From the NCBI GenBank assembly GCA_963734575.1, contig CAVTHT010000003.1, forward strand, positions 62,001-126,000: 64,000 nt of DNA, read 5' to 3'. Below are positions 39,994-48,918 of this stretch, piece after piece. The notes beneath the pieces were generated by a model. That model saw only the letters and a list, made by a program, of their open reading frames with translations, ran no database searches and had not been told where the DNA came from. Numbering within the stretch: the stretch's first letter is position 1; the number at the start of each line of letters is the position of its first letter. The DNA comes from CAIWHR01 sp963734575 (GTDB lineage Bacteria > Pseudomonadota > Gammaproteobacteria > Burkholderiales > Casimicrobiaceae). A program made the translations under genes and the position numbers.

Positions 39994-40124
39994 CAATGAG
40001 CGCCGCCGGGCCGTCCCAAGGCGCGAAGCGCGCCCCCTCGGGGGGCAGCGCAGCGGCTGTATCGGCAAGCGTGGGGGCACATCAATGAGCGCCGCCGGGC
40101 CGTCCCAAGGCGCGAAGCGCGCCC
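39994..40124 (+). repeat. 42-base direct repeat pair flanking a GC palindrome (Burkholderiales-type intergenic element)
   Basis: Bases 39994-40035 and 40083-40124 are identical, both beginning CAATGAGCGCCGCCGGGCCG. Between them lies GCGCCCCCTCGGGGGGCAGCG, a strong palindrome followed by AGCGTGGGGGC. I recall similar CCCCCTCGGGGGGCAGCGCAGCG elements as abundant intergenic repeats in Comamonadaceae and relatives. A third partial copy (CAATGAGCGC) at 40130-40139 includes the probable miaA start codon. Confidence 0.85.
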
Positions 40125-40131
40125 GTAATCA

Positions 40132-41066
40132 ATGAGCGCTGCCCCGCAGTGCTGCTGATGGGACCGACCGCGTCGGGGAAGAGCGCGCTCGCTCTTGCGC
40201 TCGCGGCCCGCCTGCCCGTCGAGATCGTGAGCGTGGATTCCGCACAGGTCTATCAGGGCATGGACATCGGCACGGCGAAGCCGGACCGCGCCACGCGCGA
40301 GGCGGTGCCGCATCACCTCCTCGACCTGATCGCGCCGACCGAGGCGTACTCGGCGCAACGCTTCATCGACGATGCGGTCGCGGCCATCGCGGGCATTCGG
40401 GCGCGCGGTCGCGTACCCCTGCTCGTCGGGGGCACGATGCTGTACTTCAAGGCGCTGCTCGAAGGCTTGAGCCAGCTGCCTCCCGCGAATGCTGCCGTCC
40501 GGGAGGAACTCGAGGACCGCGCGCGCCGCAACGGTTGGCCCGCGCTGCACGCGGAGCTCGCCGGCGTCGACCCCATCACGGCGGCGCGCCTCGAACCTGC
40601 GGACGCGCAGCGCATCCAGCGCGCGCTGGAAGTGTTCATGACCACGGGCGTTCCGTTGTCGCGCCTGCACGGCGGCCGTCATCGGCCGGCGGGGCTCGGG
40701 CACCTTCTCGCGATCGCGCTGCTGCCCGACCGTGCGCACCTCCATGCCAGCATCGCGGAGCGTTTCGAGGCCATGTTGCGCGCCGGCCTGGTGGACGAGG
40801 TCGAGGCGTTGCGGGCGCGCTACGCATTGCGCGCCGACCTGCCTGCGATGCGTTGCGTGGGCTACCGGCAGGTATGGCAGACGCTCGAGGGCGAGGCGTC
40901 GCATCAGACGCTGCGCGACCGCGGCATCGCCGCGACGCGCCAGCTCGCGAAGCGCCAGTTCACGTGGCTGCGGACCCTTCCGGCGCGCGCCGTCGATCCG
41001 CGAGCGCCGCGGGCGATCGATGTCGTGCACGATCTGATCCTGGAGGCGTCCGCTGCGGCCCTCTAG
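40132..41066 (+). CDS. miaA: tRNA dimethylallyltransferase (one-base deletion near start)
   Basis: Adds an isopentenyl group to A37 of tRNAs reading UNN codons. The frame from 40149 contains LLMGPTASGKSALALALAARL (P-loop), VDSAQVYQGMDIGTAKP, the DMAPP-binding region and WLRTLPA, for about 308 residues. The best start, ATG 40132 (MSAAP), is out of frame by one base; restoring one C near 40145 gives MSAAPPVLLMGPTASGKS. Otherwise translation would have to begin at GTG 40149, which leaves no residues before the first strand. Overlaps a partial copy of the upstream repeat. Confidence 0.92.
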
Positions 41067-41092
41067 CAAGGGCATATGCGGCCGCCGAAGGC

Positions 41093-41121
41093 TTGCATCC
41101 GGCCCGGTTACGGGCTAACTT
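41093..41121 (+). promoter_or_regulatory. predicted promoter of the leu gene block (TTGCAT-N17-TAACTT)
   Basis: TTGCAT at 41093-41098 and TAACTT at 41116-41121 are 17 bases apart and lie 39 bases before the leuC ATG, directly after the miaA stop. This is one of the better sigma-70-like sites in the window. Confidence 0.55.
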
Positions 41122-41159
41122 TGACGGTTTTCCGCACTGCAGCAGAAGGACCCGCATCC

Positions 41160-42569
41160 ATGCCCGGCCGCACCCTCTACGACAAGCTCTGGGACAGTCA
41201 CGTCGTCCGCTCCGAGACGGACGGCACGGTGCTGCTCTACATCGACCGTCATCTCGTCCATGAAGTCACGAGCCCGCAGGCGTTCGAAGGCCTGCGTCTC
41301 GCCGGGCGCAAGCCATGGCGCGTCGGGTCCATCGTCGCCACCGCGGACCACAACACGCCGACCAAGGATTGGGAGCAGGGCATCCGCGACCCAATCTCCC
41401 GCATGCAGGTCGAAACGCTCGACGCCAACATGGCCGCGACGGGGGCGAAGGCGTATTTCCCGTTTCGCGATCGCCGGCAGGGGATCGTGCATGTCATCGG
41501 TCCGGAGCAGGGCGCGACGCTCCCCGGCATGACGGTCGTGTGCGGCGACTCGCACACCAGCACGCACGGTGCGTTCGCCGCGCTGGCCTTCGGCATCGGC
41601 ACCTCCGAAGTGGAGCACGTCCTCGCGACGCAGTGCCTGCTGCAGAAGAAGGCCAAGTCCATGCTGGTGCGCGCCGAGGGGCGATTGCCCGCCGGCGTGA
41701 CCGCCAAGGACCTCGTGCTTGCCGTCATCGGCCGCATCGGCACCGCGGGCGGCACCGGCCATGCGATCGAATTCGGCGGTTCGGCGATCCGCTCGCTCTC
41801 GATGGAAGGCCGGATGACCGTGTGCAACATGGCCATCGAGGCCGGCGCGCGCGCCGGCATGGTGGGCGTCGACGACGTGACGATCGATTATCTCCGCGGC
41901 CGGCCGTTCGCGCCGATGGGCGAGAACTGGGACCGCGCGGTCGCGTACTGGCGCACGCTGCGCAGCGACCCCGACGCAGCGTTCGATCGCGTGATCGACA
42001 TCGATGTCGCCAGCCTGCGCCCGCAGGTCACCTGGGGCACGTCTCCGGAGATGGTCGTCGGCATCGACGGCCGCGTGCCGGATCCCGACAAGGAGAAGGA
42101 CCCGACCCGGCGCGAAGGCATGGCGCGCGCGCTGCAGTACATGGGACTCACGCCGAACACGCCGATGCAGGAGATCGCGATCGACAAGGTGTTCATCGGC
42201 TCCTGCACCAACTCGCGCATCGAGGACCTGCGCGCGGCGGCGGCCGTTGCCCGCGGTCGCCACGTCGCCGGGAACGTCAAGCTGGCAATGGTGGTGCCCG
42301 GCTCCGGTCTGGTGAAGGCCCAGGCGGAACGGGAAGGCCTCGACCGCGTGTTTCGCGACGCCGGTTTCGACTGGCGGGAGCCCGGCTGCTCGATGTGCCT
42401 CGCGATGAACGACGACCGGCTGGAGCCCGGCGAGCGCTGCGCATCGACGTCGAATCGCAACTTCGAAGGCCGCCAGGGTGCGGGCGGCCGCACCCACCTC
42501 GTGAGTCCGGCGATGGCCGCTGCCGCCGCGGTCGCCGGGCATTTCGTCGATGTGCGTCGACTTGGCTGA
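41160..42569 (+). CDS. leuC: 3-isopropylmalate dehydratase large subunit
   Basis: 469 residues. Aconitase-family enzyme of leucine synthesis, isomerising 2- to 3-isopropylmalate with LeuD. [4Fe-4S] ligands are the cysteine in FIGSCTNSRIEDL (near residue 347) and the pair in GCSMCLAMN (near residue 410). TADHNTPT, VCGDSHTSTHGAFAALAFGIGTSEVEHV are the substrate-site motifs. The ATG 41160 gives MPGRTLYDKLWDSHVV, the usual family start. First gene of leuC-entericidin-leuD-leuB. Confidence 0.97.
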   Translation: MPGRTLYDKLWDSHVVRSETDGTVLLYIDRHLVHEVTSPQAFEGLRLAGRKPWRVGSIVATADHNTPTKDWEQGIRDPISRMQVETLDANMAATGAKAYFPFRDRRQGIVHVIGPEQGATLPGMTVVCGDSHTSTHGAFAALAFGIGTSEVEHVLATQCLLQKKAKSMLVRAEGRLPAGVTAKDLVLAVIGRIGTAGGTGHAIEFGGSAIRSLSMEGRMTVCNMAIEAGARAGMVGVDDVTIDYLRGRPFAPMGENWDRAVAYWRTLRSDPDAAFDRVIDIDVASLRPQVTWGTSPEMVVGIDGRVPDPDKEKDPTRREGMARALQYMGLTPNTPMQEIAIDKVFIGSCTNSRIEDLRAAAAVARGRHVAGNVKLAMVVPGSGLVKAQAEREGLDRVFRDAGFDWREPGCSMCLAMNDDRLEPGERCASTSNRNFEGRQGAGGRTHLVSPAMAAAAAVAGHFVDVRRLG

Positions 42570-42587
42570 CCCGAAAGGAGAACAACT

Positions 42588-42734
42588 ATGTCCAGGGCTC
42601 TTGCGCTGATCGCTTCCGTGGTCGTGCTTGCCGCCGTGCTGAGCGCGTGCAACACCATCGCCGGTGTCGGCAAGGACGTGAAGGCCACCGGCGGCGCGGT
42701 CGAGAAGGCCGCCGAGCAATCGAAACCCAAGTGA
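42588..42734 (+). CDS. entericidin A/B-type small lipoprotein
   Basis: 48 residues. Signal MSRALALIASVVVLAAVLSAC with lipobox (VLSAC), then NTIAGVGKDVKATGGAVEKAAEQ, the entericidin core. Entericidins are tiny outer-membrane lipoproteins linked to stress and lysis. AAAGGAGA lies eight bases before the ATG. The gene sits inside the leu block, between leuC and leuD, an arrangement I recall from other Burkholderiales. Too short to show in length-filtered gene calls. Confidence 0.9.
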   Translation: MSRALALIASVVVLAAVLSACNTIAGVGKDVKATGGAVEKAAEQSKPK

Positions 42735-42750
42735 TCGGTCCCGCACCCAA

Positions 42751-43389
42751 ATGAAGCCTTTTCGCATCGTCACAGGCCTGGTCGCACCGCTCGACCGCGC
42801 CAACGTCGACACCGACGCGATCATCCCCAAGCAGTTCCTGAAGTCGATCAAGCGCTCGGGCTTCGGTCCCAACCTGTTCGACGAGTGGCGCTATCTCGAC
42901 CGGGGCGAGCCCGGTGTGGACAACGCGCGGCGTCCGCGCAATCCGAACTTCGTGCTCAACCAGCCGCGCTACGAGGGCGCCAGCATTCTGGTCGCGCGCC
43001 GCAATTTCGGCTGCGGCAGCTCGCGCGAGCACGCGCCGTGGGCGCTGCTCGATTACGGCTTCCGCGCGATCATCGCGCCGTCGTACGCGGACATCTTCTT
43101 CAACAACTGCTTCAAGAACGGGCTGCTGCCGATCGTGCTTGGCGAAGACGCAGTCGGCCAGATCTTCCACGCCGTCGACGTGCATCCCGGCTTCAAGCTG
43201 ACCATCGATCTCGACGCGCAGACGGTGGCCACACCCGACGGCGCGATGCGCTGGAGCTTCGACATCGACGCCTTCCGCAAGCACTGCCTGCTGAACGGCT
43301 TCGACGACATCGGCCTGACGCTGCAGCACGCGGACGACATCCGCGCGTTCGAAGCGAAGCGTCTCGCCGAGCAGCCGTGGCTCGCGTGA
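42751..43389 (+). CDS. leuD: 3-isopropylmalate dehydratase small subunit
   Basis: 212 residues, partner of LeuC. The swivel-domain motifs NVDTDAIIPKQFLKSIKRSGFG, RNFGCGSSREHAPWALLDYGFRAIIAPSYADIFFNNC are complete. ATG 42751 follows the entericidin stop by 16 bases. leuB starts 17 bases after the stop. Confidence 0.97.
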   Translation: MKPFRIVTGLVAPLDRANVDTDAIIPKQFLKSIKRSGFGPNLFDEWRYLDRGEPGVDNARRPRNPNFVLNQPRYEGASILVARRNFGCGSSREHAPWALLDYGFRAIIAPSYADIFFNNCFKNGLLPIVLGEDAVGQIFHAVDVHPGFKLTIDLDAQTVATPDGAMRWSFDIDAFRKHCLLNGFDDIGLTLQHADDIRAFEAKRLAEQPWLA

Positions 43390-43406
43390 TCGCAGATGGT
43401 GAAGGC

Positions 43407-44492
43407 ATGAAGATCGCGGTGCTGCCGGGCGACGGCATCGGTCCGGAGATCGTCGGCGAGGCCCTGAAGGTGCTCGAGGCGCTGCGTCGCGATGGCATCG
43501 CCGTCGAGACGGAGACCGCGCCGATCGGCGGCGCGGGCTACGACGCCGCCGGCGAGCCGTTGCCACCCGCGACGCTCGCGCTTGCGCAAGCGGCCGACGC
43601 GATCCTGCTCGGCGCGGTCGGCGGTCCGCGCTTCGACACCCTGCCGCGCGCCTTGCGCCCGGAGCAGGGCATCCTCGGCATTCGCAAGGCGCTGGGACTG
43701 TTCGCCAACCTCCGCCCGGCGCTGCTGTATCCGGAGCTCGCGGCGGCATCGACCCTGAAACCCGAGGTCGTGGCAGGCCTCGACCTCATGATCATCCGCG
43801 AGCTCACGGGCGACATCTACTTCGGCCAGCCGCGCGGACGGCGCACCAATGCGAGCGGAGAAGCCGAGGGCTTCGACACGATGCTCTACAGCGAGGGCGA
43901 GATCCGCCGGATCGGCAGGGTGGGCTTCGAAACCGCGCGCCGGCGCGGCAAGCGGCTGTGCTCGGTCGACAAGGCGAACGTGCTCGACACCAGCATCCTG
44001 TGGCGCGAGGTGATGTCCGGTCTCGCCGCCGAGTACCCGGACGTCGCGCTGACGCACATGTACGTCGACAACGCGGCGATGCAGCTCGTGCGCAATCCGA
44101 AGCAGTTCGACGTCATCGTCACCGGCAACATCTTCGGCGACATCCTGTCCGACGAGGCATCGATGCTCGCGGGCTCGATCGGCATGCTGCCCTCGGCCTC
44201 GCTCGACGCCCGCAACAAGGGCCTTTACGAGCCGATCCACGGTTCCGCGCCCGACATCGCCGGGCAGGGGAAGGCCAATCCGCTGGCGACGATCCTGTCG
44301 CTCGCAATGATGTTCCGCTATACGTTCAGCCAGCCCGATGTCGCGGACCGGATCGAGCGCGCCGTGCGCGGCGTGCTGGCGCAGGGGCTGCGCACGGCCG
44401 ATATCGCGCTGCCGGGCGAACGCATCGTCGGCACGCAGGCGATGGGGGACGCGGTGGTCGCTGCGCTGGGGCATGCGCGCGGAGCGGCATGA
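43407..44492 (+). CDS. leuB: 3-isopropylmalate dehydrogenase
   Basis: 361 residues. NAD-dependent oxidative decarboxylation of 3-isopropylmalate. LPGDGIGPEIV opens the fold; RELTGDIYFGQPRG, DKANVLDTSILWREV, the YVDNAAMQLV and GNIFGDILSDEASMLAGSIGMLPSASL blocks and the NAD-binding EPIHGSAPDIAGQGKANP are all present. Its stop overlaps a small frame starting ATGA at 44489. Confidence 0.97.
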   Translation: MKIAVLPGDGIGPEIVGEALKVLEALRRDGIAVETETAPIGGAGYDAAGEPLPPATLALAQAADAILLGAVGGPRFDTLPRALRPEQGILGIRKALGLFANLRPALLYPELAAASTLKPEVVAGLDLMIIRELTGDIYFGQPRGRRTNASGEAEGFDTMLYSEGEIRRIGRVGFETARRRGKRLCSVDKANVLDTSILWREVMSGLAAEYPDVALTHMYVDNAAMQLVRNPKQFDVIVTGNIFGDILSDEASMLAGSIGMLPSASLDARNKGLYEPIHGSAPDIAGQGKANPLATILSLAMMFRYTFSQPDVADRIERAVRGVLAQGLRTADIALPGERIVGTQAMGDAVVAALGHARGAA

Positions 44493-44611
44493 TAAAATTC
44501 AGCGTCATGCGTGCCGCACTCTTTGCCCTGCCTCAAGACGCACTTCGGCCTGTCCGGGGTATCGTCGCACGCACGTTGCACAACACCACGAAGACGATCA
44601 AGACGCCCTGA
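44489..44611 (+). CDS. possible 40-residue peptide overlapping leuB stop
   Basis: Frame MIKFSVMRAALFALPQDALR...TTKTIKTP begins at ATGA overlapping the leuB stop, suggesting coupling. Third-position GC is lower than in neighbouring genes and I know no homologue. TAAAAT at 44493-44498 could instead be the -10 of the asd promoter, making this region an untranslated leader. Confidence 0.3.
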   Translation: MIKFSVMRAALFALPQDALRPVRGIVARTLHNTTKTIKTP

Positions 44612-44634
44612 GGGGCTGACGTCGCCTCCGCTTC

Positions 44635-44653
44635 GTCCCGCGAGCGGCGGGAC
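44635..44653 (+). promoter_or_regulatory. hairpin in the asd leader
   Basis: GTCCCGC-GAGCG-GCGGGAC is a perfect seven-pair stem, 38 bases before the asd ATG. No T-run follows, so it is not a classical terminator; it may affect message stability or translation. Confidence 0.4.
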
Positions 44654-44690
44654 ACCGAGCAAAGCGGGCAGTGGTTCACGGGTGGTCACT

Positions 44691-45848
44691 ATGCGAGTGG
44701 GATTCGTCGGCTGGCGCGGCATGGTCGGTTCCGTGCTGATGCAGCGCATGCAGGAAGAGCGCGATTTTGCGCTCATCGAGCCGGAGTTCTTCACCACATC
44801 GAACGTCGGCGGCGCGGCCCCGGCGGTGGGCAAGACGGCGCCGGCGCTCAAGCGCGCGGACGACATCGCTGCGCTGGCTGCGCTCGATGCCATCGTCACG
44901 TGCCAGGGCGGCGACTACACCAACGACGTGCACCCGCGACTGCGCGCTGCGGGCTGGAAGGGCTACTGGATCGACGCCGCGTCGGCGCTGCGCATGAAGG
45001 ACGACGCGGTCATCATCCTCGACCCGGTGAACCGCGACGTCATCGATGCGGCGCTCGCCCGTGGCACGCGTGACTTCATCGGCGGCAACTGCACGGTCAG
45101 CCTGATGCTCATGGGCCTCGCGGGACTCTTCAGGAACGATCTCGTCGAGTGGATGACGTGCATGACGTATCAGGCCGCCTCGGGCGCCGGGGCGCAGAAC
45201 ATGCGCGAGCTGCTGCAGCAGATGGGCGCCGCGCATGGCGTGGTGCGCGACCTGCTGGCCGATCCGGCTTCGGCGATCCTCGACATCGATCGCAAGGTCG
45301 CGGCCGAGCTGCGCGCCGCGTCCTTCCCGACCGAGCAGTTCACCGTGCCGCTCGCCGGCAGTCTCATTCCGTGGATCGACAAGGATCTCGGCAATGGCAT
45401 GAGCCGCGAGGAATGGAAGGGCATGGCGGAGACCAACAAGATCCTGGGGCGCGGCGATGGTTTTGCGGCCCGCGCCATTCCGGTCGACTCGATCTGCGTG
45501 CGCGTCGGCGCGATGCGCTGTCACAGCCAGGCGCTGACGATCAAGCTGCGCCGCGACGTGCCCCTACCCGAGATCGAAGCGATGCTGGCAGCGGCGAACC
45601 CATGGGTCCGCGTGGTGCCCAACACCCGCGAGGCGAGCCTGCGCGAGCTCCATCCGGCGGCCGTGACGGGCAAGCTGGAGATCCCCGTCGGGCGGCTGCG
45701 CAAGCTTGCGATGGGCGACGAGTACCTGGGAGCATTCACCGTCGGCGACCAGTTGCTCTGGGGTGCCGCCGAGCCGCTGCGACGCATGCTGCGCGTGCTG
45801 CTCGAGCGCGCCGCGGCCCGGAGCAGCGCTCCCGCACTCACCTCCTGA
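44691..45848 (+). CDS. asd: aspartate-semialdehyde dehydrogenase
   Basis: 385 residues. Reduces aspartyl phosphate in the lysine, threonine and methionine pathway. VGFVGWRGMVGSVLMQRM binds NADP; the catalytic cysteine is in GGNCTVSLMLMG (near residue 136) and QAASGAGAQNM follows. The length is slightly above the Gram-negative average of about 370. Placement between leuB and fimV matches Burkholderia and Bordetella order. A GC hairpin lacking a T-run lies just after the stop. Confidence 0.96.
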   Translation: MRVGFVGWRGMVGSVLMQRMQEERDFALIEPEFFTTSNVGGAAPAVGKTAPALKRADDIAALAALDAIVTCQGGDYTNDVHPRLRAAGWKGYWIDAASALRMKDDAVIILDPVNRDVIDAALARGTRDFIGGNCTVSLMLMGLAGLFRNDLVEWMTCMTYQAASGAGAQNMRELLQQMGAAHGVVRDLLADPASAILDIDRKVAAELRAASFPTEQFTVPLAGSLIPWIDKDLGNGMSREEWKGMAETNKILGRGDGFAARAIPVDSICVRVGAMRCHSQALTIKLRRDVPLPEIEAMLAAANPWVRVVPNTREASLRELHPAAVTGKLEIPVGRLRKLAMGDEYLGAFTVGDQLLWGAAEPLRRMLRVLLERAAARSSAPALTS

Positions 45849-46074
45849 TACCGCGCCGGCCAGGTTCGCCGGCGCGCCCGGCCATGGCGCAAATGCAACA
45901 GGGCCACCGCGTCCATGATGGCGCGGACGTCGTCGCGCTCGCATCACAACATCTTGTGGCGTATAAAAACCGCTGACCCAAGCTGTAGCACCCGGGCCCT
46001 GCGAGCGGTCGCTCACTAGCACGGACGAGCGTTCGCGCAAAAGCCCGAAAAGCGAGCTAATACCGTGGTTTAGC

Positions 46075-46103
46075 TTGCCTGCCTAAACCCATGATGTTAT
46101 GTT
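46075..46103 (+). promoter_or_regulatory. predicted promoter of fimV (TTGCCT-N17-TATGTT)
   Basis: TTGCCT at 46075-46080 and TATGTT at 46098-46103 are 17 bases apart, giving a start near 46110 and a 30-base leader with GGAAGGG before the fimV ATG at 46140. Confidence 0.55.
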
Positions 46104-46139
46104 AGCTTGAGGATCCGAAATACTCGGAAGGGTTCGGCA

Positions 46140-48812
46140 ATGCGAGCGAAATCGATTCACACCATCAGCGTCCTGGCGAGCGCCATTGCACTGGCGCTTC
46201 CGTCCACCGGCTCGGCGCTCGGCCTCGGCCGGCTGACGGTGCAATCCTCGCTGGGCCAGCCGCTGTCGGCCACCATCGAGCTCACCTCGGCCGCCCCGCA
46301 GGAGCTCGATTCGCTCGCGGCCCGCGTCGCCGATCCGTCGCTCTACCGGCAGAACAACCTCTCCTACCAAGGGGTGCTTGCCCGCGCCCGCGTCACGCTG
46401 GAGCGGACGCAGGGCGGCCAGGCCTTCCTGCGGGTGGTCACGCCGACGCCCGTGAACGAGCCCTACCTCGATCTCATGGTGGAGCTCAATTGGGCCGCCG
46501 GCCGCGTGCTGCGCGAATACACTTTCCTGCTCGACCCGCCGGGACTGGCCGCGCCGACGCCGGCAGTCGAGCCGGTCACTCCGGTGCGCGCCGGAACGGC
46601 TGCGCCCGCCCGCGCGACGGCCGCTCCGAGCACGCCGGCCCGCGCCGAGGCTGCACCTGCCGCAGCTCGTGGCGCTGCCGCCGGCGCCAACAGCTACACG
46701 GTCCGTCGTGGCGATTCGCTCGCGCGCATCGCCAACCAGCTTCGACCCGAAGGTGTAACGCTCGAGCAGATGCTCGTCGCGCTGTTCCGCGCGAACCCGG
46801 ACGCCTTCGACGCGAACAACATGAATCGCCTGCGCAGCGGTGCGATCCTCACCCTGCCGCCGACCGAAACCCTTTCGGGTACCCCGGAGCCCGACGCAGC
46901 GAAGGTGGTCCGCATGCAGGCCGCCGATTGGCGGACCTATCGCGACCGCGTCGCCGCGGGCGCGCCGGTCACGGAGGCGAGCGGCAGCCGCGAATCGGGC
47001 GGAAAGATCACGACGAGCGTGCAGGAGCGCACGCCGGCAGCCGAGCCTGGCCGCGATCAGGTGCGCGTATCGCGCGATGCCGGAGCGGGCAAGCCGGGCA
47101 CGGCCGCGGCCGAGGACGCCGCGGCGCGCGATCGCGCCCTCAAGGACGCGCAGACGCGCATCGCCGAGCTCGAAAAGACCTTGAAGGACCTGCAGCGCGC
47201 CGTCGAGATGCGCAGCCAGACCATGGCGCAGCTGCAGACGCAGGCCGAGGCAGGCAAGGGCAAGGCCGCCAGCACGCCGGCCCCCGTGCCATCCGTTGCG
47301 CCGGCCCCGGTCGTGGCGCCGCCTGCGGTTTCTCCGGCAACACCGTCGCCGAATGCTGCGGTGAAGGCAGAGGCGCCGAAGACCGAAATCGCGCGCGCCG
47401 AGCCGGCGAAGACCGAAACACCCAAGACGAGCGAGCCCGGCACCACGTCGACGACGGCAGCCGCGACCGCGCCGGCCGCTACGATCGCGAGCACCACGCC
47501 GCCTGCACCCGCCGCCGAGACACCGAAGGCCCCGGTCAAGGCGCCCAAGCCCGAACCCACGGGCGCGCCCTCGATGTTCGACGACGTGTTGAGCAGCACG
47601 CCGGGTTGGGCGCTCGGCGCCGGCGCGCTCGCGTTGCTGGCAGGCATCGGCGCGCTGATCGCCGCCCGTCGCCGCAAGACCACGAGCTTCGAGGACAGCA
47701 TCATCTCGGGCACGGACATCAAGTCGAATACGGTGTTCGGGTCCACCGGTGGCGGGATCGTCAACACCGGCGAGAACTCGCTCTCCAGCGATTTCAGTCG
47801 CGAGGGCATGAGCACGATCGACACCGATGAAGTCGATCCGATCGCTGAAGCCGAGGTCTATCTGGCCTACGGCCGCGACGCCCAGGCGGAGGAAATCCTC
47901 AAGGATGCGTTGAAGAAGGACCCGCAGCGGCAGGAGGTCTATCTCAAGCTCCTGGAAATCCACGCGCAGCACAACAAGCCCTCCGCCTTCGAGGCCGTAG
48001 CGGCCGAGCTGTACTCGGTTTCGCGCGGCCAGGGCGAGACGTGGCAGAAGGCCGTCGCGCTCGGCCGGCAGCTCGATCCCAACAATCCGCTGTTCTCCGG
48101 CGATGGCGCCGGCGTCGGTGCGGCCGCTGCGGCGGCAGGCGCGGCCGCGGCCAGTGCCGCGATGGTCGACACCGAGGCGCAGGCGCTGCACGAGCCGATG
48201 GGCGTCGGCGAGACCCCCGCGAGCGCCCCTGCCGTTGCGCAAGACGCCAACATGGACTTCCAGCTCGACGAGGACATCTCGATCAGCCCGACGTCCGCGG
48301 CAGCCCGGGCCCGCTCCACTGCCGACGTGATGGGTGGCGATGCCGGGTATCAGCAAGGGTCCGCGGGTCACGTGCTCGACTTCGACGCGCCGGGCACGCC
48401 GCATACGCCGGAGCGCGCGATGGAGCACGGCGCGGCAGGATCGCGTCCGGCCGATCCGAAGTTCGATCTCGACTTCCACCTGGACGACGCGGAGCGTCCC
48501 GAGCCCGTTCGTGCAGCCGGGGCCGGCAAGTCGTCCGCGGGGGATGCTCCCGACCTCGCGCGGCCCCAGGCGGCGATCGACCTCGACAAGCTCGACCTGT
48601 CGTTCGATCCGGATCGCACGTCGTTCGACGATCCCACGCCGTCCGTGCTCGACGGGCAGTGGCACGATGCGGCGACCAAGCTCGATCTCGCCAAGGCATA
48701 CCAGGAGATGGGCGACGTCGAAGGTGCGCGCGAGATCCTGCAGGAAGTCATGCACGAGGGCGACGAGCAACAGCGCGGTGAAGCCGGCGCGTTGCTGCAG
48801 AAGCTCGCCTGA
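46140..48812 (+). CDS. fimV: FimV, pilus-assembly/peptidoglycan-binding polar hub protein
   Basis: 890 residues. A signal peptide (MRAKSIHTISVLASAIALALPSTGSALG) is followed by the FimV N-terminal domain (LGRLTVQSSLGQPLSATIEL), a LysM motif (SYTVRRGDSLARIANQL near residue 185), a coiled coil (AQTRIAELEKTLKDLQRAVE), a P/A-rich linker, one transmembrane helix (GWALGAGALALLAGIGALIAARRR near residue 490), a cytoplasmic TPR block (AEVYLAYGRDAQAEEILKDALKKDPQRQEVYLKLLE) and the terminal FimV motif (DLAKAYQEMGDVEGAREILQEV). Needed for type IV pilus function and twitching in Pseudomonas. Independent from the shorter FimV-like protein at 6435. Confidence 0.94.
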   Translation: MRAKSIHTISVLASAIALALPSTGSALGLGRLTVQSSLGQPLSATIELTSAAPQELDSLAARVADPSLYRQNNLSYQGVLARARVTLERTQGGQAFLRVVTPTPVNEPYLDLMVELNWAAGRVLREYTFLLDPPGLAAPTPAVEPVTPVRAGTAAPARATAAPSTPARAEAAPAAARGAAAGANSYTVRRGDSLARIANQLRPEGVTLEQMLVALFRANPDAFDANNMNRLRSGAILTLPPTETLSGTPEPDAAKVVRMQAADWRTYRDRVAAGAPVTEASGSRESGGKITTSVQERTPAAEPGRDQVRVSRDAGAGKPGTAAAEDAAARDRALKDAQTRIAELEKTLKDLQRAVEMRSQTMAQLQTQAEAGKGKAASTPAPVPSVAPAPVVAPPAVSPATPSPNAAVKAEAPKTEIARAEPAKTETPKTSEPGTTSTTAAATAPAATIASTTPPAPAAETPKAPVKAPKPEPTGAPSMFDDVLSSTPGWALGAGALALLAGIGALIAARRRKTTSFEDSIISGTDIKSNTVFGSTGGGIVNTGENSLSSDFSREGMSTIDTDEVDPIAEAEVYLAYGRDAQAEEILKDALKKDPQRQEVYLKLLEIHAQHNKPSAFEAVAAELYSVSRGQGETWQKAVALGRQLDPNNPLFSGDGAGVGAAAAAAGAAAASAAMVDTEAQALHEPMGVGETPASAPAVAQDANMDFQLDEDISISPTSAAARARSTADVMGGDAGYQQGSAGHVLDFDAPGTPHTPERAMEHGAAGSRPADPKFDLDFHLDDAERPEPVRAAGAGKSSAGDAPDLARPQAAIDLDKLDLSFDPDRTSFDDPTPSVLDGQWHDAATKLDLAKAYQEMGDVEGAREILQEVMHEGDEQQRGEAGALLQKLA

Positions 48813-48835
48813 GCCGCAGTACCACTGAGGCACTG

Positions 48836-48856
48836 GGCGGCGCTGGCCGCCCTTTG
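48836..48856 (+). terminator. weak intrinsic terminator between fimV and truA
   Basis: GGGCGGC (48836-48842), four-base loop, GCCGCCC (48847-48853), then only TTT. The short T-run suggests partial read-through into truA. Confidence 0.6.
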
Positions 48857-48918
48857 CGTTTCCGGGCCCACAATGCGGGATCGTGACGAGCCGGAAACGC
48901 GTCCTTCTTCGTCCAAGC

